From NCBI GenBank assembly GCA_022478985.1, contig JAKSZP010014532.1, positions 152,753 to 216,752 on the forward strand: 64,000 nucleotides of DNA, given 5' to 3'. Source of the stretch: Massospora cicadina (Eukaryota; Entomophthoromycota; Entomophthoromycetes; Entomophthorales; Entomophthoraceae). The notes beneath the pieces are model-generated. The model had not been told where the DNA came from. It ran no database searches and worked only from the letters and a program-made list of their open reading frames with translations. The position numbers and the translations under genes are program-made. Of the stretch, positions 21,953-34,059 are shown piece by piece; within the stretch, counting starts at the first letter, position 1, and each line of letters opens with the position of its first letter.

Positions 21953-22835
21953 TTTTTATAAATAATTTATATACTAAAATTATTAGGAAATAACTTTGGC
22001 TAAAATTAGCCCCTTTTATAGGCTTTAAAATTTATAACAAGTGAAAATATCATACTTTGCCTGATTGGCTAATCCTTTTTAATTTGCAAAACTAAAATAA
22101 TTATGCTTTCAGCTACCTCACCTCATATTTTCTAGATCTTGAGTTTTTGCAAGATGTATTTAATTCATTTACTGTTAATTGATTATAGCTGACTGAGTTA
22201 TGAAGAAGCACTATTCTCATTTGGAATCTGAATGGCTTTGAAATATATTAGATTTATCTTAAACATATGCGACAATCCAAACCTCAAGAACATGCTTTCA
22301 ATATACAAAATCCAATAAATATCTAATTAATCTGATTGTAATTTTATTGCTGAATTTAACGGATTTACACTAATTAATAATAAAAAAGCAGTAATCTGAA
22401 AGATGATTATCAAAATTAAATTATTACAACGCTAACTAATTATTGCAATGTTGGAAGATATCAAAATTCTGTCTGTCTCCACATGTACCTTTTCGTTAAC
22501 AAATTAAAATAAAAATCCTTTTAGACATATTAGTATCTCGTGATCATAGTTTTGATCCTGAGATAAATCCTAGAATGTTATTATTATTAAATGGATATAT
22601 AAACCCCTATTATCATTAAATAAAGATAGTTTTTTAATCCATATATACTTTAGTTATTTTTATATAATAAAGCTCTTCATTCTAACTAAAAGTTAGGCTT
22701 ATGAACTTAGAAGGACAATTTTGAACTCCTCTCTCTTAGAAATATGTGAAATTTTAAGCAATTCACGCCTACCATGATGTGGGAGTTCTGAGTTAGCACC
22801 CAGCGAGACACCCAACAAGCTAGAATTCCTACAAT

Positions 22836-22853
22836 TGGTTCTCACTTCAGGGG
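22836..22853 (+). promoter_or_regulatory. tRNA-type primer binding site of D
   Basis: TGGTTCTCACTTCAGGGG starts 2 nt after the 5' LTR and begins with TGG, complementary to a tRNA CCA end. E1 and E2 have TGGTGCTCACTACAGGGG at the same place. The tRNA species was not identified. Confidence 0.65.
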
Positions 22854-22939
22854 CCCCTGTACATTACTAAGTTTACAACTGCTATCTTAGAGAAGGAAGA
22901 TCTACCTGTGCTACTTCAAGCTTCTTAGAAGCTTCACAA

Positions 22940-24640
22940 CATGTGTGGTAAACACCTCAATGCTATACATAACAAAGCCTCTATCAATTACAGATCTAAA
23001 TGCCTGAACCGTCACCTAATACACCCTAATGACACTGACATCTCATCCACTAAGCAGAAAGATGAAAATGCATCGGATTTCTTGAGGACAAACTAGAACA
23101 AGCTTTGTTTTGCATTGGTGAACTTGCGGCTAATAACCCTTTTAATTTCTCATAAATCAACAAGAAGTCATCACAATTGAAAAGTACAATAAGGCTTTCT
23201 GAAAAGACACCATAAAAGACTTACTCTCTGAGCTCCTCCAGAAGCTCCCAGACTAACACTTCAAATTAATCAAGGATGAGTACAACATGCGCATCAAACA
23301 TCTGGAAGCTGACTGTCAGGGGCTATGAAAACTCAAATCCACTGCTTAAGCTCGCATCAACACACTTGAAACCTAAGTCAAAGTTGAAAAAGAGGATAAC
23401 AATGTCTTGAAAAGGCAGATGGATACTCTGGATTCTACCCTGAAGCTCTCTCCAGAAAGCTTACATGAACATTTGAACACCAATGCTCTTGCTGCATACG
23501 CCTTGTGTGAACTGGTACCCCCTTAAACTCCTTTGACACTATGAGCAAAGTTAAAGAACTCGCTGAAAAGAAATAATCTTTCCTGAAGATCATTCTCCAT
23601 GAAGAAGACACATCGTTTCCTTTGCTGATCGCTTCTATGCTGATGCTTAAGAGTTATCAAACATGAAGATGCTTACCTTTGAGGAAGCAACTGCTATTGT
23701 CCTTTCTGCAACTAAGCATGAATAGTACATACCATGGCTTATCAAAGAGCTAAAGGGTACTATAAATCAATAGTCAACATCTGGTAAACCATAACAATAG
23801 AATGCACCACACTCAGACGATTTTCTCAAGCAACCTCTTTGACACATAATGCCATATCAATCTCAACCCCAGCGATGATATCCCAGGCCTGACTTACCAC
23901 TGTCATAACTTGGAAGCACCTGTGAACTACCTGGGAAAATGGACAAGCAGATTAGGGACAGGTACCCCTAATGCTGATCAGCTCACTGTCCTGCCAATGA
24001 ACCAACTCTAGACTAAAACCTAAGCCACAAGTGTAGCAAACACAGAAGCCCTTAAGATCAACCAGGTGACTCTGATGATTATACTTGCAACTCTATTAGC
24101 CTTATGGATATGACAGGAGGTGCTGAGAGCACTGCAGATGAAACGCCTTCCATCTTCAAACTAAGTTACAAATGTAACAAACACAGAAGCTCTGTAAGGA
24201 TTCCTGCAGCACCCATCAGATTAGATCAGCCTTTTCACCACTTTTGATCAAAGAAGGGGGAACGATACTAAGGCCCTTCCATTAGAATAAATAGCGGCTT
24301 TAGGGCATACCCTTGATGAGCTCTGGGTTTCCATCAAGGCCACTCATCTCGATTTTACAAGTTGAAGAGCATAATGGAACTATTATGCCATGAAGTTCAA
24401 TATAGAAAAAGACTATGTCACAAGTCTGGGTAATCTTTGACGAAATCTAAGCACAATTGAGCAGAAAAAGACTGAAATCCCAACAGGAGCGCCAGCACAG
24501 AAATCAATCTGGCAAAGAACCCTCTGAGGACAAGAAAAATTTTATTAAGAAAATGCAAGAGACGTAAGCATGCTGGAACCTGACAGAAGCAAAAAATCTG
24601 ACAGCAGAAATTTCAAAACGAGGCACCTGCAATGTCAAGC
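22940..24640 (+). pseudogene. Gag-like region of element D
   Basis: Readable stretches include DFLEDKLEQALFCIGELAAN and VKVEKEDNNVLKRQMDTLD, the latter with coiled-coil heptad character. FADRFYADA and LTFEEATAIVLSATKHE follow. The last two parallel the gag core of E1 (FYSQFYTQTLPL, LITLDDAIIAAISNL) and E2 (FYSEAQPL, LPLNEAIASILADL). This supports a capsid-type Gag of the E lineage, heavily interrupted by stops. No clear zinc knuckle was found. Confidence 0.55.
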
Positions 24641-25034
24641 TGAGTCATGGTGCAAAATTTATGGCGTTTTGATTAAGATTCTCATGTCCTGTTGTAAGAA
24701 ATATACACAGCCCCCACCCCTCAAATCCCTTCAACTATAAATACTCAGTGCTCTGCTGATGGTAGAGCGCTGTATTAAGTTGTCATATTCTTAATAAACC
24801 TTTTATTTCGCCAAAATTGCCTAAGTTTTCTTTTTTAATTTTCAACTATTCTGGGTGTCCAAAAGTACTCTACCCCAACCAATGGAGGGCCCACATTCAT
24901 TTGTAACAGTGATGATCATGGGTGTCACATATATCAGCTATTGCCTCTCTCAGCGCTGAAACCTTCAGTAGTCATCCACTAAGAAATGTACAATGACCCA
25001 GCTCAGGAGAACGAATATCCAGAGTATCAAAATG

Positions 25035-25375
25035 AGCGGAGTGATCAATCACTCAATCAAATTCACCATGATTATGAAGAGAATGAAGACACTTTTTTTT
25101 TCAGCCGCTACTTGGGGATACTGGTTGGATTTAACCTGACAAAACTAATGCCACCACTTGGTACCAAGTGCATGTCTAAATGAGTCAGGAGTACATTATG
25201 AACGCAAACAAGAAGAGACGATTGATCCATCACTCAATCTAATCTGCTGCAAATACAGCGAAGATGGAAACGTTGATTCATTTGATGCTACTTGAGTGAA
25301 ACTGTTGTTATTGAGCCTACAAAGCAATTGTCACCCCACGTTATCAAGCGCATATCCAAATAAGTTGGGAGTATG
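25035..25375 (+). repeat. ~182-bp tandem duplication in D internal region
   Basis: CACTCAATCAAATTCACC at about 25050 and CACTCAATCTAATCTGC at about 25232 start two similar units. Their translations align (DQSLNQIHHDYEENEDT / DSSLNLICCKYSEDGN; MPPLGTKCMSK / LSPHVIKRISK). The PPHVTKR-MSK pattern may be a protease-region remnant, but no DTG triad is visible. Confidence 0.5.
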
Positions 25376-26539
25376 ACTTGAACACAAATCTCAGATGGGC
25401 GGAACAATGCCCTTCTGCTAACACAGGCAGTTTGACCTCAATGCGTGAATCATGGTCAGGATCACTGCCTGTGCTCAGCTTAGTGGTCAGGGTGGGAATG
25501 AAGTTCATAGATTAATACTTTTCACATTTCTCCCCGCGTGGTTCTATTATCATATCATCAGAAAGGCGATACCTTAAGGATTTTGGATCCTATTGTGGGT
25601 ATTGGATTACCCCCAATGGAAGCTAAGTATTTCATTAAAACGTCGGTTGTCTAACAAGCTCTAATGAAATTTAATATAGAGACTCTGATGATTCTGCCTA
25701 CAGCTCTGATGACCAAAAGGACATTACAGTCAGCGCTTAGAACACCAAAGATGAAAAAATAGTCAACATGACCTACCAACCTCCTCTGATTATACTTAAG
25801 GGATAAAAAGGAACTCCCTGATAATCATAAAACATATAAACCCTCATTCCTAAGCTTGCCACATCATTTTAGACCATTTTTCTACAAAGGACCACAAATT
25901 GGATATACTTGATCTCAATATCATCTTATCAGCTGATTGATTTAACATATGTTACCTAACATAAAATCTGGACAGCTTAGTTACAGGCATTTAAGACGTC
26001 CTTGCACTGCTGGGTTACTTAACGTTATTATTCTCAATAATAGTCTATCAATAAAAGACTTGGTTTTATGCATTCTCAGTACTGTGACCCTACGTCTACC
26101 TCCTTTACTTTGCCAAGTTTTGACCTAGACCTAAAAAGAATGTGGGAAGGATTCCAACTCTGATTCTTTGTTCCAATAATTAAAGGGGGTTATGTCAGAC
26201 ATACTAATATTTTCTCTATAGTAAAAAATTGTAGCATCGTCCCTACCAATAGTTTCTCTCCCAAAATTACTTTAAGGTCAATATTACGATCTAATATTTA
26301 TATCTAAACTTTTTAATACTAACATTTATTTAGGAAATAGATTTGCGCTAAAATTAGTCCTTTTTATAGGTATCATGGGTTATGATGAGTGAAAATATTC
26401 CAACCACACCTGATTGGCTAATTTTTTACATTATGAATTCACAATAATTATGCTAGCTACCCAGCCTATAATTGGCTAGATCTTGAGTTTTGGCAAGATG
26501 ATTTTAATTTATTTAAAACATAATGGTTACAGATGAAGG

Positions 26540-28433
26540 CTTTCTTTTGCTTTGATCAACTAAATTGAAGCCAAATTTTAAGCTTTAAAGTAAACAAAAA
26601 ATATCCAATTGAATCTAGTAATTTAAGCAAAATGTTGATGCCATCGATGCCTGCTTCCCTGGCTTGGTGTGGTGGTATGCCGCCCTCTGGAGTCCTTTGG
26701 CCACTACTGAAGCGCATCTGGGCTGGCTCTGATAGCCCTCCCAATGCCACCGGGCGTTATGTCCCACCCTGGGACTTAGCCCACCTTCTTGCATGCACAT
26801 GGGCGGTGCTCCAGAGCCCTTTGGTGCACCCTCAGAGCAACCTGCATTTTGGCCTCCAGGTCAGATATGAGAATCTTTTCCCATATGTGAGTGCAGCCAT
26901 CGTCAAGATGTCCATGGCAGTTTCTGAACCCACTGGGTATATCAATTTTTGCCCGTTCAAGGGCTATTTTGACCTCAGATTTTAGTCTGAGGCCAATTGT
27001 GGCAGCATCTAAGCTACCAAATATGTTTAAAATTATTCCTATCCCCACTGTTCATACATGGCTTTTAGATGAGGCCTCTTTGGTGGTCCAGTTTGCCAGG
27101 TTGCTCCACATCTTTCCCATGAACGCCTCCACCATGAGCTCACAGAGGGTTTGTTTATTTGTGGTGCAGACCCCATGATGCAGTTTGTGGTTCCAAATGG
27201 GGTGGATTGTTTAGTAGGGCCGTGCACCTTTTTAATGACCCACCCATTCCATCATGACACCTATCTCACGATTCCCCCTTCACATGGTGATCAGATCTGC
27301 CCCTGATCACCCATTCTAGGCACACGTTGAGAATGGCTGTGACATTTGCCCCTTGTGCTTTGAGCTTGATCACTCAAAGCAAAAGTGCCCTATGGCTTCC
27401 ACCTCCACCGCTTCCACTGCTCCCCCCCTCCAGCATCAGCTCAGCTGCTGCTGCACCCAATTTTTTTGAGTGAGGCTCAATTCTCCCACCCCCAATCTCA
27501 GCAATTTCTGGCATGGCTTCCAAAGCTGCGGTCAATCAAAATTTGAATTTTTTTTAAAAATTTGGTCAAAGTATGACATCCTGAGCTAATGGCTGAAACA
27601 GTTTCATCTGAGCTGCCAGGGTTGACAGTTTGTGGCCAATAAGGTGTGACCAACTTGCCAACTCCAGTGGATGGGCTGGTGTTAGCCTGGTTAAATCCTT
27701 TTGAATGTCTTGATTGGATTGATAAATTGACTAATTGTATAATGTTGAAGCAGATTTTGCATTGGAGTTTTTCATTAATCCTCCCAAATCACGCTCCCAC
27801 CATTTTTTGTCCCAAAAAGATTATCTCATCTATGCAATATTAATAGAATGGCAGTTGAAGACGCTGCAGCTCCTGACAATACCCTCCTCCACCAACAACT
27901 CCATGGGACGATGGAACCCCTTGTTGAGGTTATACCCATCCCAAATTTCCCTCATGATCTTGAAGAGGATGCAAAATATGAAATTGAGGAGCTTGCTTTT
28001 GGTGCAAGCCACACTTGCATTGACACAGAAAAAACCTCTCTCTTCAACCCCAATTATCTAAAACCTGCTGGCACATCAAGTCATTTACTTGTGTGCCTGC
28101 TCTCATCAATTTTGCTGCGCATCAAATTGCTCAATATTTTGAGGCGATGGACACTGCCGCTTCATTACCAAAGAAAACCCACAATATACCTCCTTATGCC
28201 ACATGTTACTGATGCTCCCACCCTGATTCTGTCTGTCATGGTCCGCCAGCTAAAGTGGGCACTGGATAAAAGTTTCCTCAAAGCTTCCTCCCCTTCTGAT
28301 ATGGCTTCCTAGGCTATTAGCTGATTTGCCATAATAGAAAACATTTTTTATTCGAATAATCCCTTTATTTTCCCATTTGCGAATAAAGATGAATGGCGGC
28401 TCCCCCTTTTGGGTTAGGCACCATTAGTATTAA
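26540..28433 (+). mobile_element. Gag-only retroelement, copy 3
   Basis: This 1894-bp insertion has the same length as copy 1. It is flanked by TACAGATGAAGG at 26528-26539 and 28438-28449, extended to about 16 bp by ATGG with one indel. Its 3' end is TTGGGTTAGGCACCATTAGTATTAAA-like, a decayed version of the shared tail. It sits in D's 3' LTR and so is younger than D. Confidence 0.85.
26629..28312 (+). pseudogene. Gag-like ORF of copy 3, with intact zinc knuckle
   Basis: The protein starts with MLMPSMPASLAWCGG at an ATG. Then come RYVPPWDLAHLLACTW, the core LQVRYENLFPYVSAAIV, PTGYINFCPFKGYFDLRF and, at about 27340-27395, CPLCFELDHSKQKC, a complete C-x2-C-x4-H-x4-C knuckle. The C-terminal segment (27848-28312) includes HQQLHGTMEPLVEVIP and lies in the region matching copy 1's end. 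Stops and frameshifts near 26980, 27300 and 27480 break it. It shows best what the ancestral protein looked like. Confidence 0.75.
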
Positions 28434-29097
28434 ATGGTACAGATGAAGGAGTTAAAAAGAAGCACTATCTTTGATTGGAACTCTGATTGAAACCAAAAAA
28501 TCTTTGACTTTTTTTTCTAAGTTAAATGCAAAATCTGAACCTTTAAGGCATTTTTCAATATACAAACCCCAATCAAAACCTAACTATTCTTATTAGAATT
28601 TTATTCACAGACTTGATTAATTAGACCCTCTTAATAGTTATATAAGCAATCATCTGAAATTATATTATCAAAACCAAACTATTGCATTTTTGTCTAATTA
28701 TTGTAATACTGAAAGATATGCAAATTCTGTCTGTCTCCACATGTACCTTTTCCTCAACCAATAATAACTAAAATCCTTCTATATACGTTGGTATCTTGTG
28801 ATCATAGTTTAGATTCTATGATAAAGAGTATTATGTTTTTTATTATCAAAGGGTATATAAACCCCCATTATTATTAAGTAAAAATTGTTTTTAACCCTAA
28901 TATTTTAGTTATATTTTATATAAGTAATTCTTTTACTTTTCTAACCAGAGTTAAGTCTTGTGAGCTTAAAAGACACATTTGGCTTCCTCTCTCTTAGACA
29001 GGCATGAAGTACTAAGCATACCGTGACTGCCATATTTGGAAAATTCTGGGTTAGCACCAAGTGAGCAACCCAATTTAGCCAGTATTCCTACAGCGGG

Positions 29098-31292
29098 GTT
29101 AAGAAATTAGGGGCATGGTATTACAGAAGCACTTGATGGTCAGTACAAACTTAGAATGTCTGAGAAGAGCCATTTAGATGATGGCGACAGTAAGTTAATG
29201 ATTCCAATACTGCCAATAGTTCTTTGTCATAAACTTTGCAAACCAAATCAGGTAAGGGTATATTCTGGAAAGAACCCTACAGGATGCTTAATTTTGTCTT
29301 TGTCCAAGTTTCACAGGCAGTAACTACAGCAAAATTTAGAAGCGTCGCTAGTCACTAAAAATTCTTATAAAAGGTCCATGTGATAATGAACTGATGTAAA
29401 GAGCAAAGTGGAATTTACGGCCTGCAAGGCGTCCTTTAGGGCAGATGACCACTGAAGAATTTTGCTACACTGGCTTTATACAAGGGTGCTGCAACCTATG
29501 AAAAATTTTTAGTGAACTTCTAAGGAAGTTGTATATCCCCAAAAAGTTTCTCAATTATATAACTGATGTTGGTGTGGGATAATCAAAAATTTCATTCTTC
29601 TTATCTGTAGTGATCATATGGCCTTTGTCAAAAACAATTTTGCCCAAAAAGGTTACCTAAATAATAAAAACTTCATCTTTAGTGATATCTAGTTTCAAGT
29701 TTGCTGCTCTCAAATGCTCTACCACTTGCCGCAGATGGATCTCATGGGAGTCTTGATCAGGGAAAAACAGTATGTCGTCCATATAGGTCACAACACAAAC
29801 TTAAAAACAACTCTCCTAATTCCACATTATTATAACGTTGAAAAGCTGCAAACGTATTCTTAAGGCCAAAAGGCATGACCCAGAATTGGAAGATCACATT
29901 CCTGGTACATAGTGCAGTGTGACAAACCCACCCCTTTTTGATGCAGATCTGTTTAAAGGCGTTTAGCAATCCACGTTGGAGAAGAATTTGGCTTTCTCCA
30001 CATAATGGGAAATTTGTATCTCCAAAGGAATGGGAGGCATATTGGCTATGGTGGCATTATTCATGTTATCATAATCTATACAAGGACCTAAAGTACCATC
30101 TGATTTTTACAAAAAGAAGTGGTGATAATATGGAGATGCACACTAAAAGATGGACCTTTTTTCAAGTTGCTCTTTAACCAAACATCTAACGCTTCTTTTA
30201 AAAAAGTCAAATGGTACATTGAGGGGAAAATGAGAACATAGTCAACTGTAAGTTAAAAATCACAATCAAACTTAGAATGATCAGGTAAGAAATTTGCAAA
30301 ATCCAAATAAAATGAAGTAACAAACCCTTCAAACAAGAAAAAAGTGAACTTTTTAAGTATGCTTCAGCACAAGTGCAAGACTGTTTTTGTGTGCATTTGG
30401 CCATTTAGAAAATTGCTCAGAGTGTCTACCTACGACAAAGGGGGTTTTAAATTGCCTACCACTCTTCAAGGACAAAGTTTAGGGTCTTGGCTTTAGGGTG
30501 GTTTTGATATCAAATTTTGCCACTTCCACTATCAAGATAATTGAGTACAGCAGTTTTTAACTTCCAAAAAGTGGTTAGCCAAGTGGTACTTACCAATTTT
30601 GGAAGAAACTAAACCCTGAACTATCAGTGTGGGAATATCCTGGGAGGCACCTGCCCTTACCATACCACCAGGTAAGTAGCGTAACTCAAGATAGTCAACT
30701 AGGTCTTGATTAATAAAATTCTCAAAGGCACCAGTATCCACCAAAATATTTGTCCTAAACTTCACTAAAGGGGGCGAAAGAGTAGCAGAAAGCAAAAAAT
30801 ACTTAAAATATTCTTTTTCAATATATGCAGTGCAAGAAATTCATCAGTAAGGTCAGCTGCAGGCATATTTTGTACCAACAAGATGCTTTTTAAGTCAAAA
30901 AAGGGAGTGTAATAGTTGCTACTCTTATAACTAATAAAACATATCCAGAAACTTTTCTGCAGTAGCATAACAGAAGACATATTGATTTAAGTGAATTTTT
31001 CATCCTCCTGGTGCATCAACTCATAGTGGGGATCAGATGAGGGTATTCAGGGGTGATATGGTACACTGAAATCGGTCTGGCGATAGATCCACAAGAGCTT
31101 ATAAAGTGCATGTTTGTATTTATATGTTACACAATAACAGAGTTTCTGGGTTCCAAAATCACAATACCTAATTTGGTAGACAGCTGAATATTGCCATCCA
31201 TCACCATTATGTTGAATTTCTTCCAGCAAAGATTAGCATCATATCAGGAGAAAAGTTATAAATTAAATAGCTTATCAGATGAATCCCTAATT
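29098..31292 (-). pseudogene. RT, protease and gag end of element A
   Basis: RT text at 29969-29757 reads MLNAFKQICIKKGWVCHTA, QFWVMPFGLKNTFAAFQR, then YGRHTVFP in place of YMDDILVFP. The protease at 30795-30532 has ILVDTGAFENFINQ, where DTGA is the aspartic catalytic triad. Its following segment (YLELRYLPGGMVRAGASQDIP) parallels element C. The gag end continues to 31292, where element B interrupts. The damaged YMDD and many stops show it is inactive. Confidence 0.75.
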
Positions 31293-31297
31293 AGCAC

Positions 31298-32407
31298 TGT
31301 CAGGCAAACAGAAAATTATTTTAAGACTGGCCTCCAATTTAAGTGCTGAAGCACCCAAATGGAAAACACAAATGGCATAGCACTGCTGATAGTATGACAG
31401 TTATGGAACCAGGAAGAAATTTCGCCATTAAGTGCCCAAGAGCCATAATCTGTATATTCACCTAGCAAAGTACCAGGTGAACACAGCAATAAACCCAGAG
31501 GGTTGTGGGAACAAAGGTGGAAAGGATTATTTAGTTTTTAGCATAAAAACTGGAATTGGGTAAAGGGTTTTATTGGAAAGATAAGTAAAGAAAATTGACC
31601 AACAATTTTCTCAGTGCAACGCAATTAAATAGTTTTTGATTGGTAGTGGTTCAAAGCAGGGATTGGGTCCCCAAATTTGACCTAACCTGGCGAATTTTGG
31701 GGGAGTAGAGGATAATTCTAATTGGAACCAGCATCAAAGGATTCAGTGGCAGGCTGAGGCACTTCGTGTTTCCACCAATGCCTGCTCGAGGCTTGACTGC
31801 GTTTATGTCAGTTAGCATGATGGCATCTGACCTGACAGTAAGCGGGAATTCACCAGGACCACCCCACGTAGGGGAAGACACAATTGGTTAGAAATGGGTT
31901 TAGGATGGTTAGCCTGCCTGTGCCCGGTTGCTGGGAATTCATTCAGCTATGTGAGTTGTGTCAGGCACAAATTCCAATTCTTGAACCAAAGGGTTTGAAT
32001 TATTGGCAACGATCCCCAACAATTTTGAAGGGAATTTGGCAACGGCAATCATATCACTTGATGGCTCAATGTTGTCCACAATTCTGGCTGATAATTCTCT
32101 TATTGTTTCTTTCTGAAAAGAGGTTTTCTGATTGTCAGGCTTACTTCCTGTTAATTTTGAACATTTCAAATTAGATTCAATAATTTTAGCGTAGATTTTA
32201 ACAATTTGGTGGACAAGTTTGGCAGAGGTAAGTGCAAAAACTGGGGGAGGAATCTTCAGAGGGAGCGCTGTAACCCAGCTCTTGTCTACCACATGGGCGA
32301 GGTCACCCTGGGTGATGAGGGGTAAAGCTGCCCTCTTTGGACCCTTCTTGTTTGGTAATGGGAAAATCGCCTGACCCACGCAAAGGGGACGTTCCCCTGG
32401 ACTTACA
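31298..32407 (-). repeat. 3' LTR of element B
   Basis: Length 1110 bp; pairs with 36248-37359. It starts (minus) TGTAAGTCCAGGGG and ends TGTTTGCCTGACA. GTTGGTCA is at 31603-31596. Confidence 0.85.
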
Positions 32408-32604
32408 TTACCCTTTCCTTTTGCCAAAGGAGGGGCACCTCCAGTGGGAACCTGCATAAGGGCTACATTTTTGTGCGCCTTGGGCAACTTGATCGCCATC
32501 AACGCTGCAACTTTTTTGGGTGGGGATGGGGAGCATCGGGATGGGACACATGAAATGCCTTGGCCAGTTCCATGCAGTTTGAACAATTGCGGGCCTTGAC
32601 CCAA
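31660..32604 (-). pseudogene. Polyprotein end of B extending through U3
   Basis: An open stretch of 221 codons (32604-31939) starts upstream of the LTR (KLPKAHKNVALMQVPTGGAP), crosses the LTR boundary at 32407 (GKGNVSPGERPL) and continues with LITQGDLAHVVDKSW, then IPPPVFALTSAKLV. After a stop it goes on as SSPTWGGPGEF...DAIMLTDINAV. Element C has an equivalent junction (LAPAHKNFSLAQAPG, then MSWLNDMIVGT in its LTR). No known domain is recognised. Presence in U3 of B, F and the solo LTR at 9061 argues it is a real conserved extension. Confidence 0.6.
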
Positions 32605-33760
32605 CTGTTCTCAAAAGCTGGATAGCTCTTTCAGGCAACAAGATACTGAATCGACCTCCATGATTTGCGGGACGCTAAGATAATTTCCACCTCAGCCTCC
32701 TCTGCATCCTCAATTACTATTGGATCAGAATTAGCGGGAGTGGTCCCTTGAATGATGACAACTGAGATATGTGGAAGATGGGGTGCTGTTTACAATGAGC
32801 TGGCAACTTTAAACAGAAAGCATCATTGCTAAGCCTTACTACGCCAAGTGGGGACCTGAACGCTTGCTTGAAAACTTCTGGGAAGGTACATGCAACCGCA
32901 AATGGCGCATATCAAGCATAAAATATTAACCTACCACTATGTCGTGGTCAAAACCTTTTTTGATCTACAAACTGCTTGTAATCATTGATAGCTTTAGTGA
33001 GATGCTCCCATACTAAGGACTGGGTAGAACGAATGTGCTCAGCATCATCTGTGACAGCTGAGACCTCTGAATGCAGACAGGGACTGACTGAAAATGAGGG
33101 CTTATACCCTAACGTCACTTCATAGGGAAAAATTCCCATAGAGGCGTGAGTTCCATAGTTATAGGCAAATTGAGCGAGGGGAAGGCCATTGTCCCAGATA
33201 TCCTGTGCAGCTGCAGAATAGCAGCACAAATACTGTTCTAAGATTTGGTAACCTGCTCAGTTTGTCCATCGGACTGGGGATGATACACTGTGGAATGGCA
33301 GGGGGTAATTTTAAGATGGATAAAAGCTCATTCCAGAAACGCACTATAAACTGAAAACCACAGTCGCTGATGATCTCCTGTGGGAGTCCAAACATAGAAA
33401 GCAAATGGCGTACAAAGAGATGAGTAGTTTCTTCTGATATAATCACGCAAGAGTATGGAATAATAGGGAAAATTTAGTAAAATGACTGACCACCACCAAC
33501 ATCACCATAAATCCATTAGAACAGGGAAGTTTGACATTAAAATCCATGGACACCAATGTCAATGAACCCTCCGCCTGTTGTAAAGGATGAAGAATACCCT
33601 TCCTTCCTGATTAATCTGACTTGGCTCATGCACAAGTAATGCAGTTGGCAATCCAGGCTTGTACTTCTTTTGATAAAAACGCCCAATTAAAAGTCCGCTT
33701 GATCAACTTGGTACATTTCTTATTTCCTGGATGACCAATTGTGGGAGTGTTGTGATGTGA
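32470..33760 (-). pseudogene. Integrase and chromodomain of B
   Basis: The integrase C-terminal part reads LPLAQFAYNYGTHASMGIFPYE and YKPSFSVSPC (33229-32948). The core (33446-33159) has LFVRHLLSMFGLPQEIISDC, covering the second catalytic Asp region. The chromodomain at about 32720-32500 reads VEIILASRKSW, IQYLVA, then KSYPAFENSWVKARNC; the WKG tryptophan is replaced by a stop. The HHCC zinc finger lies near 33600-33760. Stops and frameshifts inactivate the protein. Confidence 0.75.
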
Positions 33761-34059
33761 CCAAAACACCTCAGCTCTGAAGAGAGGGGACCCAAACCTG
33801 GGACAAAAACTAAATGAGACTCTCCACTAAGGAATATAGGGAATGCTTTTGAATTTGAAGGGACAATTGGTCTAAAAACTCCATTCTTTTGGGACAGGTC
33901 ATTTGAGCTGCTAAATCATGAAATAAGAGAAGCATCAGGAGCTAAGTCTACTTAAGAGACCACAGGCGGTACAATAGATATAATTTGTTTGGTGGGAATC
34001 ACAGTAACTAGGTCTGCTTCATATGAGTCCATGGGGTGAATAAGCCGGGTTGCAGCTAA

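Larger units (their letters stand above)
21287..22833 (+). repeat. 5' LTR of element D with two SINEs inside
   Basis: LTR sequence runs 21287-21412 and resumes after 21952. It aligns to 26193-26330 and onwards in the 3' LTR (GCATCGTCCCTAC, GATTGGCTAAT, AGATCTTGAGTTTTTGCAAG). About 548 bp of SINE sequence interrupts it. Confidence 0.75.
21287..29092 (+). mobile_element. Element D, pol-less LTR retroelement nested in A
   Basis: The 5' LTR is 21287-22833 and the 3' LTR 26193-29092. Both begin TGTYRGACAT and end TCCTACA. Without nested insertions each is about 1.0 kb. The target repeats are GTAGG (21282-21286) and GCGGG (29093-29097); both derive by one change from the GTGGG present at the uninterrupted site in element C. 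The internal 3.36 kb contains a gag-like coding region but no RT, RNase H or integrase motif that I could find, so D depended on another element. LTR start and primer site match the E1/E2 lineage. Confidence 0.75.
26193..29092 (+). repeat. 3' LTR of element D, split by a gag-only insertion
   Basis: It begins TGTCAGACATAC after a purine tract AAAGGGGG (26183-26190), a plausible plus-strand primer. LTR sequence covers 26193-26539 and 28434-29092, with 26540-28433 occupied by gag-only copy 3. Confidence 0.75.

Noticed and set aside
24693..24907. Small solo LTR (TGTAAGAAATATAC...TTTGTAACA, with TATAAATAC and AATAAACC)
   Set aside because: TG/CA ends and promoter-like motifs are suggestive, but the flanks (CCTGT and GTGAT) do not match and no second copy was seen.
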